Below, one piece after another: positions 18,773-27,347 of a stretch of 44,355 nucleotides of DNA. The position numbers were made by a program, and so were the translations under genes. Source of the stretch: Duganella phyllosphaerae (lineage in GTDB: Bacteria > Pseudomonadota > Gammaproteobacteria > Burkholderiales > Burkholderiaceae_D); NCBI RefSeq assembly GCF_001758785.1, contig NZ_LROM01000124.1, forward strand, positions 1 through 44,355, written 5' to 3'. Position 1 is the stretch's first letter. The number at the start of each line of letters is the position of its first letter. Under the pieces are notes generated by a model. The model was given only the letters and a program-made list of their open reading frames with translations, was not told the DNA's origin and did no database searches.

Positions 18773-18793
18773 GCCGGCGGTGCACCCGCCGGC
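18773..18793. terminator. Hairpin between convergent GH43 and ubiK genes
   Basis: A perfect 8-bp stem (GCCGGCGG with CCGCCGGC) with a five-base loop sits between two convergent stop codons. On the minus strand it is followed by a weak AAATTT tract, so it may terminate ubiK. There is no T-run on the plus strand. Confidence 0.5.
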
Positions 18794-18800
18794 ATCGAGC

Positions 18801-19118
18801 TTACAGTACCTCGCCCTTGGCGATTTCCACTTTAGGTTCTGCCTGAACCGCAGCCGCAGGCGACACCGCAGCTGGCGACACCGGTGCGGCCTTGGCTTCG
18901 AGCGCCGCCAGGCGCGTTTCCAGCGCCTCGAGCTTGGCGCGGGTTTTTGCCAGTACCTGGGTCTGGATATCGAACTCTTCGCGGGTGACCAGGTCGAGCT
19001 TGGAGAAGCCCTGGGTCATCATGGACTTGACGTTTTTCTCGATGTCCTTGGCGGGCGAATTTTCGACGGCCTTGGAGATCTTGTTCTGCAAGTCGTTAAA
19101 AAAAGTATTCATATCCAT
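18801..19118 (-). CDS. ubiK: UbiK-family ubiquinone biosynthesis accessory factor
   Basis: A 105-residue member of the BMFP/UbiK (YqiC) family, an accessory factor for the ubiquinone hydroxylation complex that binds UbiJ and membranes. Start 19118 (MDMNTFFNDLQNKISKAVE) lies five bases after AAGGA; the second Met at 19112 is also possible. The N-terminal half is amphipathic and helical. The segment VTREEFDIQTQVLAKTRAKL leads into a coiled coil (LEALETRLAALEAK). The C-terminal tail is rich in Ala, Pro and Val. The gene is divergent from torF-glnK-amtB, so its upstream region overlaps the NtrC-like sites described there. Confidence 0.9.
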   Translation of the reverse strand: MDMNTFFNDLQNKISKAVENSPAKDIEKNVKSMMTQGFSKLDLVTREEFDIQTQVLAKTRAKLEALETRLAALEAKAAPVSPAAVSPAAAVQAEPKVEIAKGEVL

Positions 19119-19147
19119 AATATTCCTTGATCTGGTTGCTGGGCGGA

Positions 19148-19185
19148 TGCACCATTGAAGTGCGTCCGTGTATCGGTGTGGTGCA
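19148..19185 (+). promoter_or_regulatory. Two NtrC-like binding sites
   Basis: Site one (19148-19164) has a perfect left half TGCACCA and a degenerate right half (AAGTGCG). Site two (19169-19185) has a degenerate left half and a perfect right half TGGTGCA. Both fit the 17-bp dyad recognised by the nitrogen regulator NtrC. They lie about 115-150 bases upstream of the sigma-54 promoter, the usual enhancer distance. Confidence 0.65.
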
Positions 19186-19297
19186 AATTCAAGCAGCGCG
19201 GCCAACTTTTCTTCGAAATTATCACTTTTGTCAGATGGGGCGCCCGGTCGCCCATGACAAAGCAGCCCAAGCAGCTATCTACCAGGCAACGTTAGCT

Positions 19298-19313
19298 GGC
19301 ACGCATTCTGCTA
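19298..19313 (+). promoter_or_regulatory. Sigma-54 promoter of torF-glnK-amtB
   Basis: TGGCAC at 19298-19303 and CTGCT at 19309-19313 put the invariant -24 GG and -12 GC exactly ten bases apart, as in RpoN promoters. Transcription would start near 19323, about 85 bases before torF. The downstream genes (glnK, amtB) are classical nitrogen-starvation targets. Confidence 0.85.
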
Positions 19314-19408
19314 TAGAAGCCATAGAATGCTTACCGCTTCGCTTTACAAGGATTTTACCCGCATCGCATCAAGTATCTGTATTCAGTTTCGATAACTACA
19401 AGGACAAA

Positions 19409-20185
19409 ATGATGAAGAGCCAAAACAAAAGCCTGACCCGGACCCTGACAGCAGCAGCGTTGACCTTGGCATTCGCCACCATGAGCGCTTCGGCGCTGGC
19501 CCAGGAAGCCGCACCTGCCGCTGCCGAACCTGTACCAGACAACCAGATCACCTATAACGTCGCCGCAGTCAGCGATTACCGTTATCGCGGCATTTCGCAA
19601 ACCCGTCTGCAACCAGCGGTGCAGGGCGGTGTTGACTATGTCAACAACCCCACCGGTGTGTATGTGGGGGCATGGGCCACCAATATCAAGTGGATCAAGG
19701 ACGGCGGCGGCGATGCTTCGTATGAATTCGACATCTACGCGGGCAAGCGCGGCCAGATCACCGACACCTTTGCCTACGACGTCGGCGCGCTGTACTACGC
19801 CTACCCGTCGAACAAGCTGGCCACCAACGCCAATACCTTCGAATTGTATGCCCAGGTCAGCGCCGGCCCGTTCTCGGTGAAATATTCGCAATCGACCAGC
19901 AACCTGTTTGGCACCGCCGACAGCAAGAACAGCGGCTACCTCGACGGCCAGTTCAACTACGACGTCTATGACGGCTATGTGCTCAACCTCCATGCCGGCC
20001 ACCAGAACGTCGAGAACAACGGCGCTCTCAGCTATAGCGACTACAAGGTTGGCGTGACCAAGGACTTCGGCGTGTTCTCTGTCGCCGTTGCCGGCATCAA
20101 GACCAATACCGATGCCTACGTCGGCCGCAACGGCAAAAACCTTGGTAAATCTGGCGCTGTCGTCACCATTTCCAAAACTTTCTAA
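19409..20185 (+). CDS. TorF-family putative porin
   Basis: A 258-residue outer-membrane beta-barrel protein of the TorF (TIGR02001) family. I start at ATG 19409, preceded by AAGGA; the adjacent ATG at 19412 has slightly better spacing. A signal peptide ends ALA-QEA and a short Ala/Pro-rich linker follows. The barrel begins ITYNVAAVSDYRYRGISQT, the family hallmark, and continues with alternating aromatic strands (YEFDIYAG, FAYDVGALYYAYP, VSAGPFSVKYS) to a terminal Phe (TISKTF), the usual outer-membrane sorting signal. It lies 11 bases before glnK behind the sigma-54 promoter, so it probably helps nitrogen compounds across the outer membrane. The substrate is unknown. Confidence 0.9.
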   Translation: MMKSQNKSLTRTLTAAALTLAFATMSASALAQEAAPAAAEPVPDNQITYNVAAVSDYRYRGISQTRLQPAVQGGVDYVNNPTGVYVGAWATNIKWIKDGGGDASYEFDIYAGKRGQITDTFAYDVGALYYAYPSNKLATNANTFELYAQVSAGPFSVKYSQSTSNLFGTADSKNSGYLDGQFNYDVYDGYVLNLHAGHQNVENNGALSYSDYKVGVTKDFGVFSVAVAGIKTNTDAYVGRNGKNLGKSGAVVTISKTF

Positions 20186-20196
20186 GCGAGGCTCTC

Positions 20197-20535
20197 ATGA
20201 AAATGATTACCGCCATTATCAAGCCGTTCAAGCTTGATGAAGTCCGCGAAGCCCTGTCGGCCATCAACGTGCAAGGCATCACGGTGACCGAAGTAAAAGG
20301 TTTCGGCCGGCAAAAAGGGCATACCGAGCTGTATCGTGGCGCCGAATACGTGGTCGACTTCCTGCCGAAAACCAAGATCGAAGCAGCCGTGGACGACAGC
20401 ATCGTCGAACAGGCGATCGAGGCGATCGAAGGCGCAGCCCGCACCGGCAAAATCGGCGACGGCAAGATCTTTGTGTACAACCTGGAACAGGTGATCCGCA
20501 TTCGTACCGGTGAAACCGGCAACGAAGCTCTTTAA
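20197..20535 (+). CDS. glnK: PII signal protein GlnK
   Basis: A complete 112-residue PII protein. It binds ATP/ADP and 2-oxoglutarate as a trimer, reports nitrogen status and blocks AmtB when nitrogen is plentiful. The T-loop GHTELYRGAEY has Tyr51, the uridylylation site, and the C-terminal motif GDGKIFVYNLEQVIRIRTGE is intact. The gene sits between torF and amtB; the amtB Shine-Dalgarno (AAGGGGA) overlaps its stop codon, so expression is tightly linked. Linkage to amtB supports GlnK rather than GlnB. Confidence 0.97.
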   Translation: MKMITAIIKPFKLDEVREALSAINVQGITVTEVKGFGRQKGHTELYRGAEYVVDFLPKTKIEAAVDDSIVEQAIEAIEGAARTGKIGDGKIFVYNLEQVIRIRTGETGNEAL

Positions 20536-20545
20536 GGGGATTTAG

Positions 20546-22075
20546 ATGAAGAAAACTATAACAACGTTGTTAGCTGGGGTCTCTCTGCTGTTCGCGCTTG
20601 CCGCACCTGTCCATGCGCAAGACGCCAAGCCGGCCGAGGCGCCGGTGGCTGCCGCCACCGCTGCCGCACCGGAAGCTGCACCAGCCGCGCCCGCCGCCGC
20701 GCCGGCTGCCCAAGTTGCACCGGCCGCTGCACCCGCTGCCGCGCCAACGCCCCAGAAGGGCGACAATGCCTGGATGATGGTTGCCACCCTGCTGGTGGTC
20801 ATGATGACGATTCCCGGCCTGGCGCTGTTCTACGGCGGCCTGGTCCGTTCCAAGAATATGCTGTCGATCCTGATGCAGATCTTCATGATCTTCGCCGTGA
20901 TCGTCGTGTTGTGGTGCATCTACGGTTACTCGCTGGCTTTCACCGAAGGCAATGCGTTCTTCGGCAACCTGCATGACCGCACCTTCCTCAACAATATCTA
21001 CGACCCGGTCAAGGGCACCTTCGCCTACGCCGCCACCTTCAGCAAGGGCGTGGTGATTCCGGAGTTCATGTTCGTCGCCTTCCAGGCCACGTTCGCAGCG
21101 ATTACCTGCGCGCTGATCGTCGGCGCCTTTGCCGAACGCGCCAAGTTCACCGCCGTGCTGCTGGTCGTGGTGATCTGGTTCACCTTCTCGTACCTGCCGA
21201 TCGCCCACATGGTCTGGTTCTGGACCGGCCCTGATGCGATCAAGGACGCCGCCACCCTGGCCACCGAAACCGCCAAAGCCGGCTACCTGTTCCAGCACGG
21301 CGCGCTCGACACCGCCGGCGGTACCGTGGTGCACATCAACGCCGCTGTTGCCGGCCTGGTCGGTGCTTACGTGATCGGCAAACGCGTCGGCTACGGCCGC
21401 GAATCGATGGCGCCGCACTCGGTGACCATGACCATGATCGGCGCTTCGCTGCTGTGGGTAGGCTGGTTCGGTTTCAACGCCGGTTCGCCGCTGGAAGCGG
21501 GCGACATCGCGGCACTGGCCTTCATCAACACCCTGCTGGCAACCGCTGCCGCCACCGTGTCGTGGGTCTTCGCCGAATGGATCTTCAAAGGCAAACCATC
21601 GATGCTCGGTGGCGCTTCGGGTGCAGTCGCCGGCCTGGTGGCGATTACTCCTGCCTGCGGTTTCGTCGGTCCGATGGGCGCACTGATCATGGGCCTGCTG
21701 GCCGGTGTGATCTGCCTGTGGGGCGTGAATGGCCTGAAACGCCTGCTGGGCGCCGACGACTCACTGGACGTCTTCGGCGTGCACGGCGTGGGCGGCATCC
21801 TGGGCGCCATCCTGACCGGCGTGTTCGCTGCGCCATCGTTGGGCGGCCAGGGCATCTTCGATTACGTGGCCAACAAGCCATCGCCAGACTACTCGATCAG
21901 CGGCCAGGTGCTGATCCAGGCCACCGGCGTGGGCGTGACCATCGTCTGGTCGGCCGTGGTGGCATTCGTCGCCTTCAAGCTGGTGGACATGGTGATCGGC
22001 CTGCGCGTACCGGAAGAAGAAGAACGCGAAGGCCTGGACATCACCACCCACGGCGAGTCCGCCTATCACATGTAA
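20546..22075 (+). CDS. amtB: Ammonium transporter AmtB
   Basis: A 509-residue Amt/MEP/Rh channel of the inner membrane that conducts ammonium. A cleavable signal peptide (ending VHA-QDA) is followed by an unusually long Ala/Pro-rich periplasmic segment (about residues 25-70) before the eleven-helix core. The conserved Asp255 and pore histidines His263 and His413 are present, with the same spacing as Asp160, His168 and His318 of E. coli AmtB. The C-terminal tail ends ITTHGESAYHM, the cytosolic region that contacts GlnK. The gene is last in the torF-glnK-amtB operon and is followed by a strong terminator. Confidence 0.97.
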   Translation: MKKTITTLLAGVSLLFALAAPVHAQDAKPAEAPVAAATAAAPEAAPAAPAAAPAAQVAPAAAPAAAPTPQKGDNAWMMVATLLVVMMTIPGLALFYGGLVRSKNMLSILMQIFMIFAVIVVLWCIYGYSLAFTEGNAFFGNLHDRTFLNNIYDPVKGTFAYAATFSKGVVIPEFMFVAFQATFAAITCALIVGAFAERAKFTAVLLVVVIWFTFSYLPIAHMVWFWTGPDAIKDAATLATETAKAGYLFQHGALDTAGGTVVHINAAVAGLVGAYVIGKRVGYGRESMAPHSVTMTMIGASLLWVGWFGFNAGSPLEAGDIAALAFINTLLATAAATVSWVFAEWIFKGKPSMLGGASGAVAGLVAITPACGFVGPMGALIMGLLAGVICLWGVNGLKRLLGADDSLDVFGVHGVGGILGAILTGVFAAPSLGGQGIFDYVANKPSPDYSISGQVLIQATGVGVTIVWSAVVAFVAFKLVDMVIGLRVPEEEEREGLDITTHGESAYHM

Positions 22076-22110
22076 CCCGACAGGTAATTGCTGTCATTCT
22101 TGTCAAGAAG

Positions 22111-22140
22111 GCCTCCGCACTCGCGTGCGGGGGCTTTTTT
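22111..22140 (+). terminator. Rho-independent terminator after amtB
   Basis: A 10-bp stem with one G-U pair (GCCTCCGCAC and GTGCGGGGGC) and a four-base loop ends in TTTTTT. It lies 36 bases after the amtB stop and isolates the nitrogen operon from gshA. Confidence 0.92.
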
Positions 22141-22254
22141 CATTCCCGCCTTTAAAATAGGGGTATCGCCCCGATGTAGCTTATCCACAAGGTAATATTC
22201 GGTGTTTCAGCGTGCCTGGAGGGTCGTCCTCCCGCATCATTTAAGGAAGTAATC

Positions 22255-23556
22255 ATGGTTCCCCATCTCGCCACCGCCCTGACCGGCCCGCTCCACGACC
22301 TCGAAGAGAAAATCCTGGCCGCCACTCCCGCCATCGAGCGCTGGTTCCGCCTGGAGTGGCAAGAGCACACGCCGCCGTTCTATTGCTCGGTCGATATGCG
22401 CAACGCTGGCTACAAGCTGGCGCCGGTGGACACCAACCTGTTTCCCGGCGGTTTCAACCACCTGGCCACCGAAATGCTGCCATTGTCGGTGCAGGCCGCC
22501 ATGGCCGCGATCGACAAGTATTGCCCCGATGCGCGCAACCTGCTGTTGATCCCGGAGCTCACCCAGCGCCACCCTACCTACTGGCAAAACATCGCCCGCC
22601 TGATGCAGATTTTCCGCCAGACCGGGCTGCACGTGCGCCTCGGTTCCCTGTCCCCCGACGTCACCCAGCCCACCCCGATCGCTCTGCCGGACGGCAATAT
22701 GCTGGTGGTCGAACCCTTGGTGCGCTCGGCCAATGGCCGCCGCGTGGGCCTGAAAGATTTCGATCCGTGCACCGTGCTGCTCAATAACGACCTGTCGGCC
22801 GGCATTCCCGACATCTTGCAAAATATTCATGAGCAAAGCCTGCTGCCGCCGCTGCACGCGGGCTGGGCGCTGCGCCGCAAGAGCAACCACCTGAATGCGT
22901 ATGACGAAGTGGCAAAGAAATTCGGCAAGCTGATCGGTGTCGATCCGTGGATGTTCAACCCGCTGCACGCCAAGTGCGACGCGGTGAACTTCCGCACCGG
23001 CGAGGGCTACGAGTGCCTGGCCGCCAATGTCGATACGCTGCTGTCGAAAATCAAGAAGAAGTACAAGGAGTACGGCATGAAGGAGCAAAAGCCGTTCGTG
23101 ATCATCAAGCCCGACGCCGGCACCTATGGCACCAGCATCCTGACCATCAAGGATTCCAGTGAAATCAAGGACTTGACCCAAGCCCAGCGCGACAAGATGA
23201 TCGTCATCAAGGATGGTAAAGAGGTGACCGACTTCATCATCCAGGAAGGCGTGCCCACTTTCGAGAGCATCAAGGACGACGTCGCCGAGCCGGTCGTGTA
23301 CATGATCGACCGTTACGTGGTCGGTGGCTTTTACCGCGTCCATGCCGAAAAAGGCGTCGACCAGAACCTCAATGCGCCGGGCTCGCAGTACGTGCCGCTG
23401 GCGTTCGCCCAGCAGCACGCGGTGCCCGATTTGAAAGCCAAGCCGGGCACGGCGGCGCCCAACCGGTTCTACGTGTACGGCGTGGTGGCGCGGCTGGCGC
23501 TGCTGGCGGCGTCACTGGAGATGGAGCGGACGGATCCGAATCCGGAGGTTTATTAA
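22255..23556 (+). CDS. gshA: Glutamate-cysteine ligase (proteobacterial type)
   Basis: A 433-residue enzyme that joins L-glutamate and L-cysteine, the first step of glutathione synthesis. It belongs to the GshA type common in beta- and some gammaproteobacteria (TIGR02049-like), unrelated in sequence to E. coli GshA. Recognisable segments are FYCSVDMRNAGYKLAPVDTN, LFPGGFNHL and KPFVIIKPDAGTYGTSI, the last resembling an ATP-grasp nucleotide loop. The start follows AAGGA. gshB lies 237 bases downstream, separated by a REP-like repeat, and the pair supplies the whole pathway. Confidence 0.93.
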   Translation: MVPHLATALTGPLHDLEEKILAATPAIERWFRLEWQEHTPPFYCSVDMRNAGYKLAPVDTNLFPGGFNHLATEMLPLSVQAAMAAIDKYCPDARNLLLIPELTQRHPTYWQNIARLMQIFRQTGLHVRLGSLSPDVTQPTPIALPDGNMLVVEPLVRSANGRRVGLKDFDPCTVLLNNDLSAGIPDILQNIHEQSLLPPLHAGWALRRKSNHLNAYDEVAKKFGKLIGVDPWMFNPLHAKCDAVNFRTGEGYECLAANVDTLLSKIKKKYKEYGMKEQKPFVIIKPDAGTYGTSILTIKDSSEIKDLTQAQRDKMIVIKDGKEVTDFIIQEGVPTFESIKDDVAEPVVYMIDRYVVGGFYRVHAEKGVDQNLNAPGSQYVPLAFAQQHAVPDLKAKPGTAAPNRFYVYGVVARLALLAASLEMERTDPNPEVY

Positions 23557-23580
23557 TCAGGAGATCGCCGGATCAGCGGG

Positions 23581-23719
23581 ACTATGGATCCCTGCCTGCG
23601 CGAGGATGACGGATTTGAAGCCGGCGGCCGCAGAGCGGCCATCGCGTGCGCGCGAGTATGACGGTTTTGAAGCCGGCGACCGTAGTGTCGTCATCCTCGC
23701 GAACGCGGGGATCCATGGC
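23581..23719. repeat. REP-like inverted repeat between gshA and gshB
   Basis: Two near-complementary arms (23581-23610 and 23690-23719, built around TGGATCC and GCGAGGATGAC) flank a centre with a direct repeat of TTTGAAGCCGGCG (about 23613-23625 and 23666-23678). The left arm resembles the right arm of the element at 41413-41494. It occupies most of the otherwise empty 237-base gap. Confidence 0.75.
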
Positions 23720-23793
23720 CCGTCAGCGTCCCCCAAATCATCCCTGCACCAAATCTCGGCTAAAATCAGTGCTTCACTCCACCGGATGCACCC

Positions 23794-24741
23794 ATGAAAA
23801 TTGCTTTCCTCGCTGATGCCTTGTCCACGTTCAAGACCTACAAGGACTCCACCTACGCCATGATGGTCGAGGCCAACCAGCGCGGCCATGCCGTGTACGC
23901 CTTCGAGCAAAAGGATATGGCAGTGCTGGGCGGCATCGCGACAGCCAAGGCGTCGCAGATCAGCTTTACCGGCGACGCCACCGACTGGTACCGCGCCGCC
24001 CCGGCGGTGGAGACCAACCTGGGCGAGTTCGACGCCATCGTCCAGCGCAAGGATCCGCCGTTCGACATGGAATACATCTACGGCACCTACATGCTGGAAC
24101 TGGCCGAAGCCCAGGGCGCCAAAGTTTTCAACAAGCCGTCGGCCATTCGCGATCACAGCGAAAAGCTGGCGATTGCACAGTTCAGCCAGTACACGTCGCC
24201 CACGCTGGTGACGGCCGACGAGGCCCGTATCCGCGCCTTCCAGGCCGAACATGGCGACATCATTCTGAAGCCTCTGGACGGCATGGGCGGCACCGGCATC
24301 TTCCGCGTCAAGCCCGACGCCATGAACCTTGGGGCGATTATCGAGACGCTGACCCAAAATGGTGCAACGACCATCATGGCCCAGCGCTTCATCCCGGACA
24401 TCGCCAAGGGCGACAAACGGATCCTGGTGATCGCCGGCAAACCGGTACCGTTTTCACTGGCGCGCATTCCGCAAAATGGCGAGGTGCGCGGCAACCTGGC
24501 CGCTGGCGGCCTCGGCGTGGCCCAGCCATTGACCGAGCGCGATTTCGAGATCGCCAACGCCATCGGCCCGACCCTGGCCGCGCGCGGCCTGCTGCTGGTC
24601 GGCCTGGACGTGATCGGCGACTGCCTAACCGAAGTCAACGTCACCAGCCCAACATGCTTCCAGGAAATTACCCAGCAGGCGGGCTTCCCGGTGGCGGCCA
24701 CCTTCATCGACGCGGTCGAAGCGGCCGTGTCGGCGGGTTAA
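23794..24741 (+). CDS. gshB: Glutathione synthase
   Basis: A 315-residue ATP-grasp enzyme adding glycine to gamma-glutamylcysteine, the second step of glutathione synthesis. The N-terminal domain begins MKIAFLADALSTFKTYKDST. The ATP-grasp core contains RKDPPFDMEYIYGTYMLE, ILKPLDGMGGTGIF (glycine-rich loop) and the metal-binding end VGLDVIGDCLTEVNVTSPT, all typical of GshB. Length matches the family. It is preceded by a REP-like element and followed, 71 bases on, by the PTS IIA gene on the same strand. Confidence 0.97.
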   Translation: MKIAFLADALSTFKTYKDSTYAMMVEANQRGHAVYAFEQKDMAVLGGIATAKASQISFTGDATDWYRAAPAVETNLGEFDAIVQRKDPPFDMEYIYGTYMLELAEAQGAKVFNKPSAIRDHSEKLAIAQFSQYTSPTLVTADEARIRAFQAEHGDIILKPLDGMGGTGIFRVKPDAMNLGAIIETLTQNGATTIMAQRFIPDIAKGDKRILVIAGKPVPFSLARIPQNGEVRGNLAAGGLGVAQPLTERDFEIANAIGPTLAARGLLLVGLDVIGDCLTEVNVTSPTCFQEITQQAGFPVAATFIDAVEAAVSAG

Positions 24742-24812
24742 AAAGATGCAAATTCAAAATAATTTTGCCGGACGGCCTCAATTTAGTCCGCGCTCACTGG
24801 CGGATTAACAAT

Positions 24813-25214
24813 ATGGTTGGCATACTGCTTATGACGCACGCGCCGCTGGGACAGGCATTCATTGCCGCCTGCGCGCACGTGTTTCGCGGCCCCACCGAGC
24901 TGCTGGAAGCGATCGACGTGATCGCCGACCAGGATCTCGGGCAAGTCCAGCAACTGGCGGCGGCGGCGATCAAGCGGCTCGACGACGGCGACGGCGTGCT
25001 GGTGATGACCGACGTCAAGGGCGGTACGCCGTCCAATTGCTGCGACCGCCTGGCGGACGCGGGCAGGGTGGAAGTGATCGCCGGCATCAGCTTGCCGATG
25101 CTGTTGCGGGCCATTACTTACCGCCGCGATACGCTGGACGTGGTCGTCGAGATGGCCCTGGCCGGCGCGCAAAGTGGTGCGGTGCGCGTCGATAACCGGA
25201 TTCGCGTCGGATAA
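24813..25214 (+). CDS. PTS EIIA component, mannose (EIIA-Man) family
   Basis: A 133-residue cytosolic phosphocarrier. It begins MVGILLMTHAPLGQAF, so His9 is the predicted phosphorylation site, and VMTDVKGGTPSNCC is the second family signature. The start is chosen by homology; the Shine-Dalgarno is poor (GGCGGA). HPr and Enzyme I follow, but there is no EIIB or EIIC gene. The protein therefore more likely regulates something than imports sugar, as proposed for similar incomplete systems in betaproteobacteria. Its target cannot be read from the sequence. Confidence 0.92.
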   Translation: MVGILLMTHAPLGQAFIAACAHVFRGPTELLEAIDVIADQDLGQVQQLAAAAIKRLDDGDGVLVMTDVKGGTPSNCCDRLADAGRVEVIAGISLPMLLRAITYRRDTLDVVVEMALAGAQSGAVRVDNRIRVG

Positions 25215-25283
25215 AATTCGACTGGCGCGGGTTTTTTTAGAGTGCGGCTTTCTCGCAGTTTTTCTCGAAGAGACAAGATAAAT

Positions 25284-25553
25284 ATGATTCAACAAGAACT
25301 TGAGATTATCAACAAGCTCGGCCTGCACGCACGCGCGTCCGCCAAATTCACCCAGCTGGCCGCCAAGTTCCAGAGCGATGTCTGGCTGAGCCGCAATTCC
25401 CGCCGCATCAACGCCAAGTCCATCATGGGCGTGATGATGCTGGCCGCCGGCAAGGGCGCCAAGGTCCTGCTCGAAGCGGACGGCGCCGATGAAAAAGAAT
25501 GCGTGGCTGCCCTCACTGCACTGATCAACGACAAGTTTGGCGAAGGCGAGTAA
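25284..25553 (+). CDS. ptsH: HPr phosphocarrier protein
   Basis: An 89-residue HPr. His15 in NKLGLHARA takes the phosphoryl group from Enzyme I, and Ser46 in NAKSIMGVM is at the site that HPr kinase modifies. I start at ATG 25284 because only this start puts His and Ser at positions 15 and 46. No HPr kinase gene is in the window. The stop codon overlaps a possible ATG of ptsI (TAATG). Confidence 0.96.
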   Translation: MIQQELEIINKLGLHARASAKFTQLAAKFQSDVWLSRNSRRINAKSIMGVMMLAAGKGAKVLLEADGADEKECVAALTALINDKFGEGE

Positions 25554-25597
25554 TGCCCTCGGATCGCGGCCGCGCCCGTCCTTATTCCGGCGCCCCC

Positions 25598-27346
25598 ATG
25601 GCTTCGTTTACCCTGCACGGCATCCCGGTGTCGCGCGGGATTGCGATTGGCCGCGCGCATAAACTGGCGCCGGCCGCGCTCGACGTCAAGCATTACCTGG
25701 TCGCCGAAGAACACCTCGAAGCCGAAGTGCTGCGCCTGCAGCAGGCGCTGGCCCAGGTCCACAAGGAACTGCAAACCCTGTGGAACGAGCTGCCCAAGGA
25801 TGCACCCACGGAGCTGGGCGCGTTCATCGACGTGCACGCGCTGATCCTGTCCGACCCCATGATTTCCGAGGCGCCGCTCGACATCATCCGCGCGCGCCAC
25901 TACAACGCCGAATGGGCGCTGCTCACCCAGATCGATGAACTGTCGGCGCAGTTCGACGAGATCGAAGACCCGTACCTGCGCGAGCGCAAGGCCGACATCC
26001 AGCAGGTGGCCGAGCGGGTGTTGAAGGTCCTGATGGGCACCGAGCAGATCCTGCCGCCGCCGGTCAAGGTGGGCGACGACGAATTCCAGCCGCAGATGAT
26101 CATCGTCGCGCACGACATTTCGCCGGCCGACATGCTGCAGTTCCGCGACCGCTCGTTCATCGGTTTTGTCACCGATGTGGGCGGGCAGAACTCGCACACG
26201 GCGATTGTCGCGCGCAGTCTCGACATTCCGGCAGCCGTCGGCATGTCGGGCGCCTCGACCCTGATCGAGCAGGACGACTGGCTGATCATCGACGGCGACG
26301 CCGGCGTGGTCATCGCCAACCCCAGCGTGGTGGTGCTCGAGCAGTACCGCGACCGCCAGAACGCGGCGATTCGCGCCCGCAAAAAGCTGGGCAAACTCAA
26401 GAAAACCCCGGCCATCACCAAAGATGGCACCGAGATCACGCTGCTGGCCAATATCGAGCTGCCCGACGACTGCCCGGCCGCGATGGAGGCGGGCGCCAAC
26501 GGCGTCGGCCTGTTCCGCTCCGAGTTCCTGTTCATGGGCCGCAAGGGCAAGATCCCGTCCGAGGACGAGCAGTTCGAGCAGTACAGGAAGGCGGTGGTGG
26601 CCATGAAGGGTCGGCCGGTGACGATCCGCACGCTCGACATCGGCGCCGACAAGCCGCTCGACCAGGCCGAGCACACGGCCTTGAACCCCGCGCTGGGCTT
26701 GCGGGCTATCCGCTACTGCCTTGCCGAGCCGCAGATTTTTCTGACCCAGCTGCGGGCGATTTTGCGCGCATCGGCCTTTGGCAAGGTGCGCATCCTGATC
26801 CCGATGCTGGCGCACGCGTTCGAGATCGACCAGTCGCTGGCCATGATCGCGCAGGCGAAAGCCGAGCTGCGCGACGAGCACGTCAAGTTCGACGAGACCG
26901 TCGACGTGGGCGCGATGATCGAAATTCCGGCCGCCGCGCTGGCGCTGCCGATGTTCGTCAAGCGCATGAACTTCCTGTCGATCGGCACCAATGACCTGAT
27001 CCAGTACACGCTGGCGATCGACCGGGTTGATTACGAGGTCGCGCACCTTTACAATCCGCTCCATCCGGCTGTGCTGCAACTGATCGCCATGACGATTGCG
27101 GCCGGGCATAAGGCCGGGATCGACGTCGCCGTGTGCGGCGAAATGGCGGGCGATGTCAAGCTCACCCGCCTGTTGCTGGGACTGGGACTGCGCGAGTTCT
27201 CCATGCATCCGGCACAACTGCTCTCGGTCAAGCAGGAAATCCTGAACAGCGACCTGGCGCGCATCATGCCGCAAACCCGCAAGATCATGCGCTCGATGGA
27301 ACCCAATGTAATTGCAGACGCGGTCGAACAATTACAACTGATGTAA
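25598..27346 (+). CDS. ptsI: PTS Enzyme I (PEP-protein phosphotransferase)
   Basis: A 582-residue enzyme that starts the PTS cascade by moving phosphate from PEP to HPr. The chosen start gives MASFTLHGIPVSRGIAIGRA, the family's N-terminus. An alternative ATG at 25553, overlapping the ptsH stop, would add 15 residues and has a better Shine-Dalgarno (GAAGG). The phosphohistidine is His200 in GGQNSHTAIVAR and the C-terminal PEP-binding domain has Cys513 in VAVCGEMAGD. It has no GAF domain, so it is PtsI and not PtsP. It is the last gene of the IIA-ptsH-ptsI group. Confidence 0.95.
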   Translation: MASFTLHGIPVSRGIAIGRAHKLAPAALDVKHYLVAEEHLEAEVLRLQQALAQVHKELQTLWNELPKDAPTELGAFIDVHALILSDPMISEAPLDIIRARHYNAEWALLTQIDELSAQFDEIEDPYLRERKADIQQVAERVLKVLMGTEQILPPPVKVGDDEFQPQMIIVAHDISPADMLQFRDRSFIGFVTDVGGQNSHTAIVARSLDIPAAVGMSGASTLIEQDDWLIIDGDAGVVIANPSVVVLEQYRDRQNAAIRARKKLGKLKKTPAITKDGTEITLLANIELPDDCPAAMEAGANGVGLFRSEFLFMGRKGKIPSEDEQFEQYRKAVVAMKGRPVTIRTLDIGADKPLDQAEHTALNPALGLRAIRYCLAEPQIFLTQLRAILRASAFGKVRILIPMLAHAFEIDQSLAMIAQAKAELRDEHVKFDETVDVGAMIEIPAAALALPMFVKRMNFLSIGTNDLIQYTLAIDRVDYEVAHLYNPLHPAVLQLIAMTIAAGHKAGIDVAVCGEMAGDVKLTRLLLGLGLREFSMHPAQLLSVKQEILNSDLARIMPQTRKIMRSMEPNVIADAVEQLQLM

Positions 27347-27347
27347 G

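Noticed and set aside
23581..23719. A CRISPR array
   Set aside because: Only two direct-repeat copies with arms in inverted orientation, no regular spacers and no cas genes.
25289..27331. A 680-residue antisense frame over ptsH-ptsI
   Set aside because: It spans two well-identified genes on the other strand and has no domain of its own.
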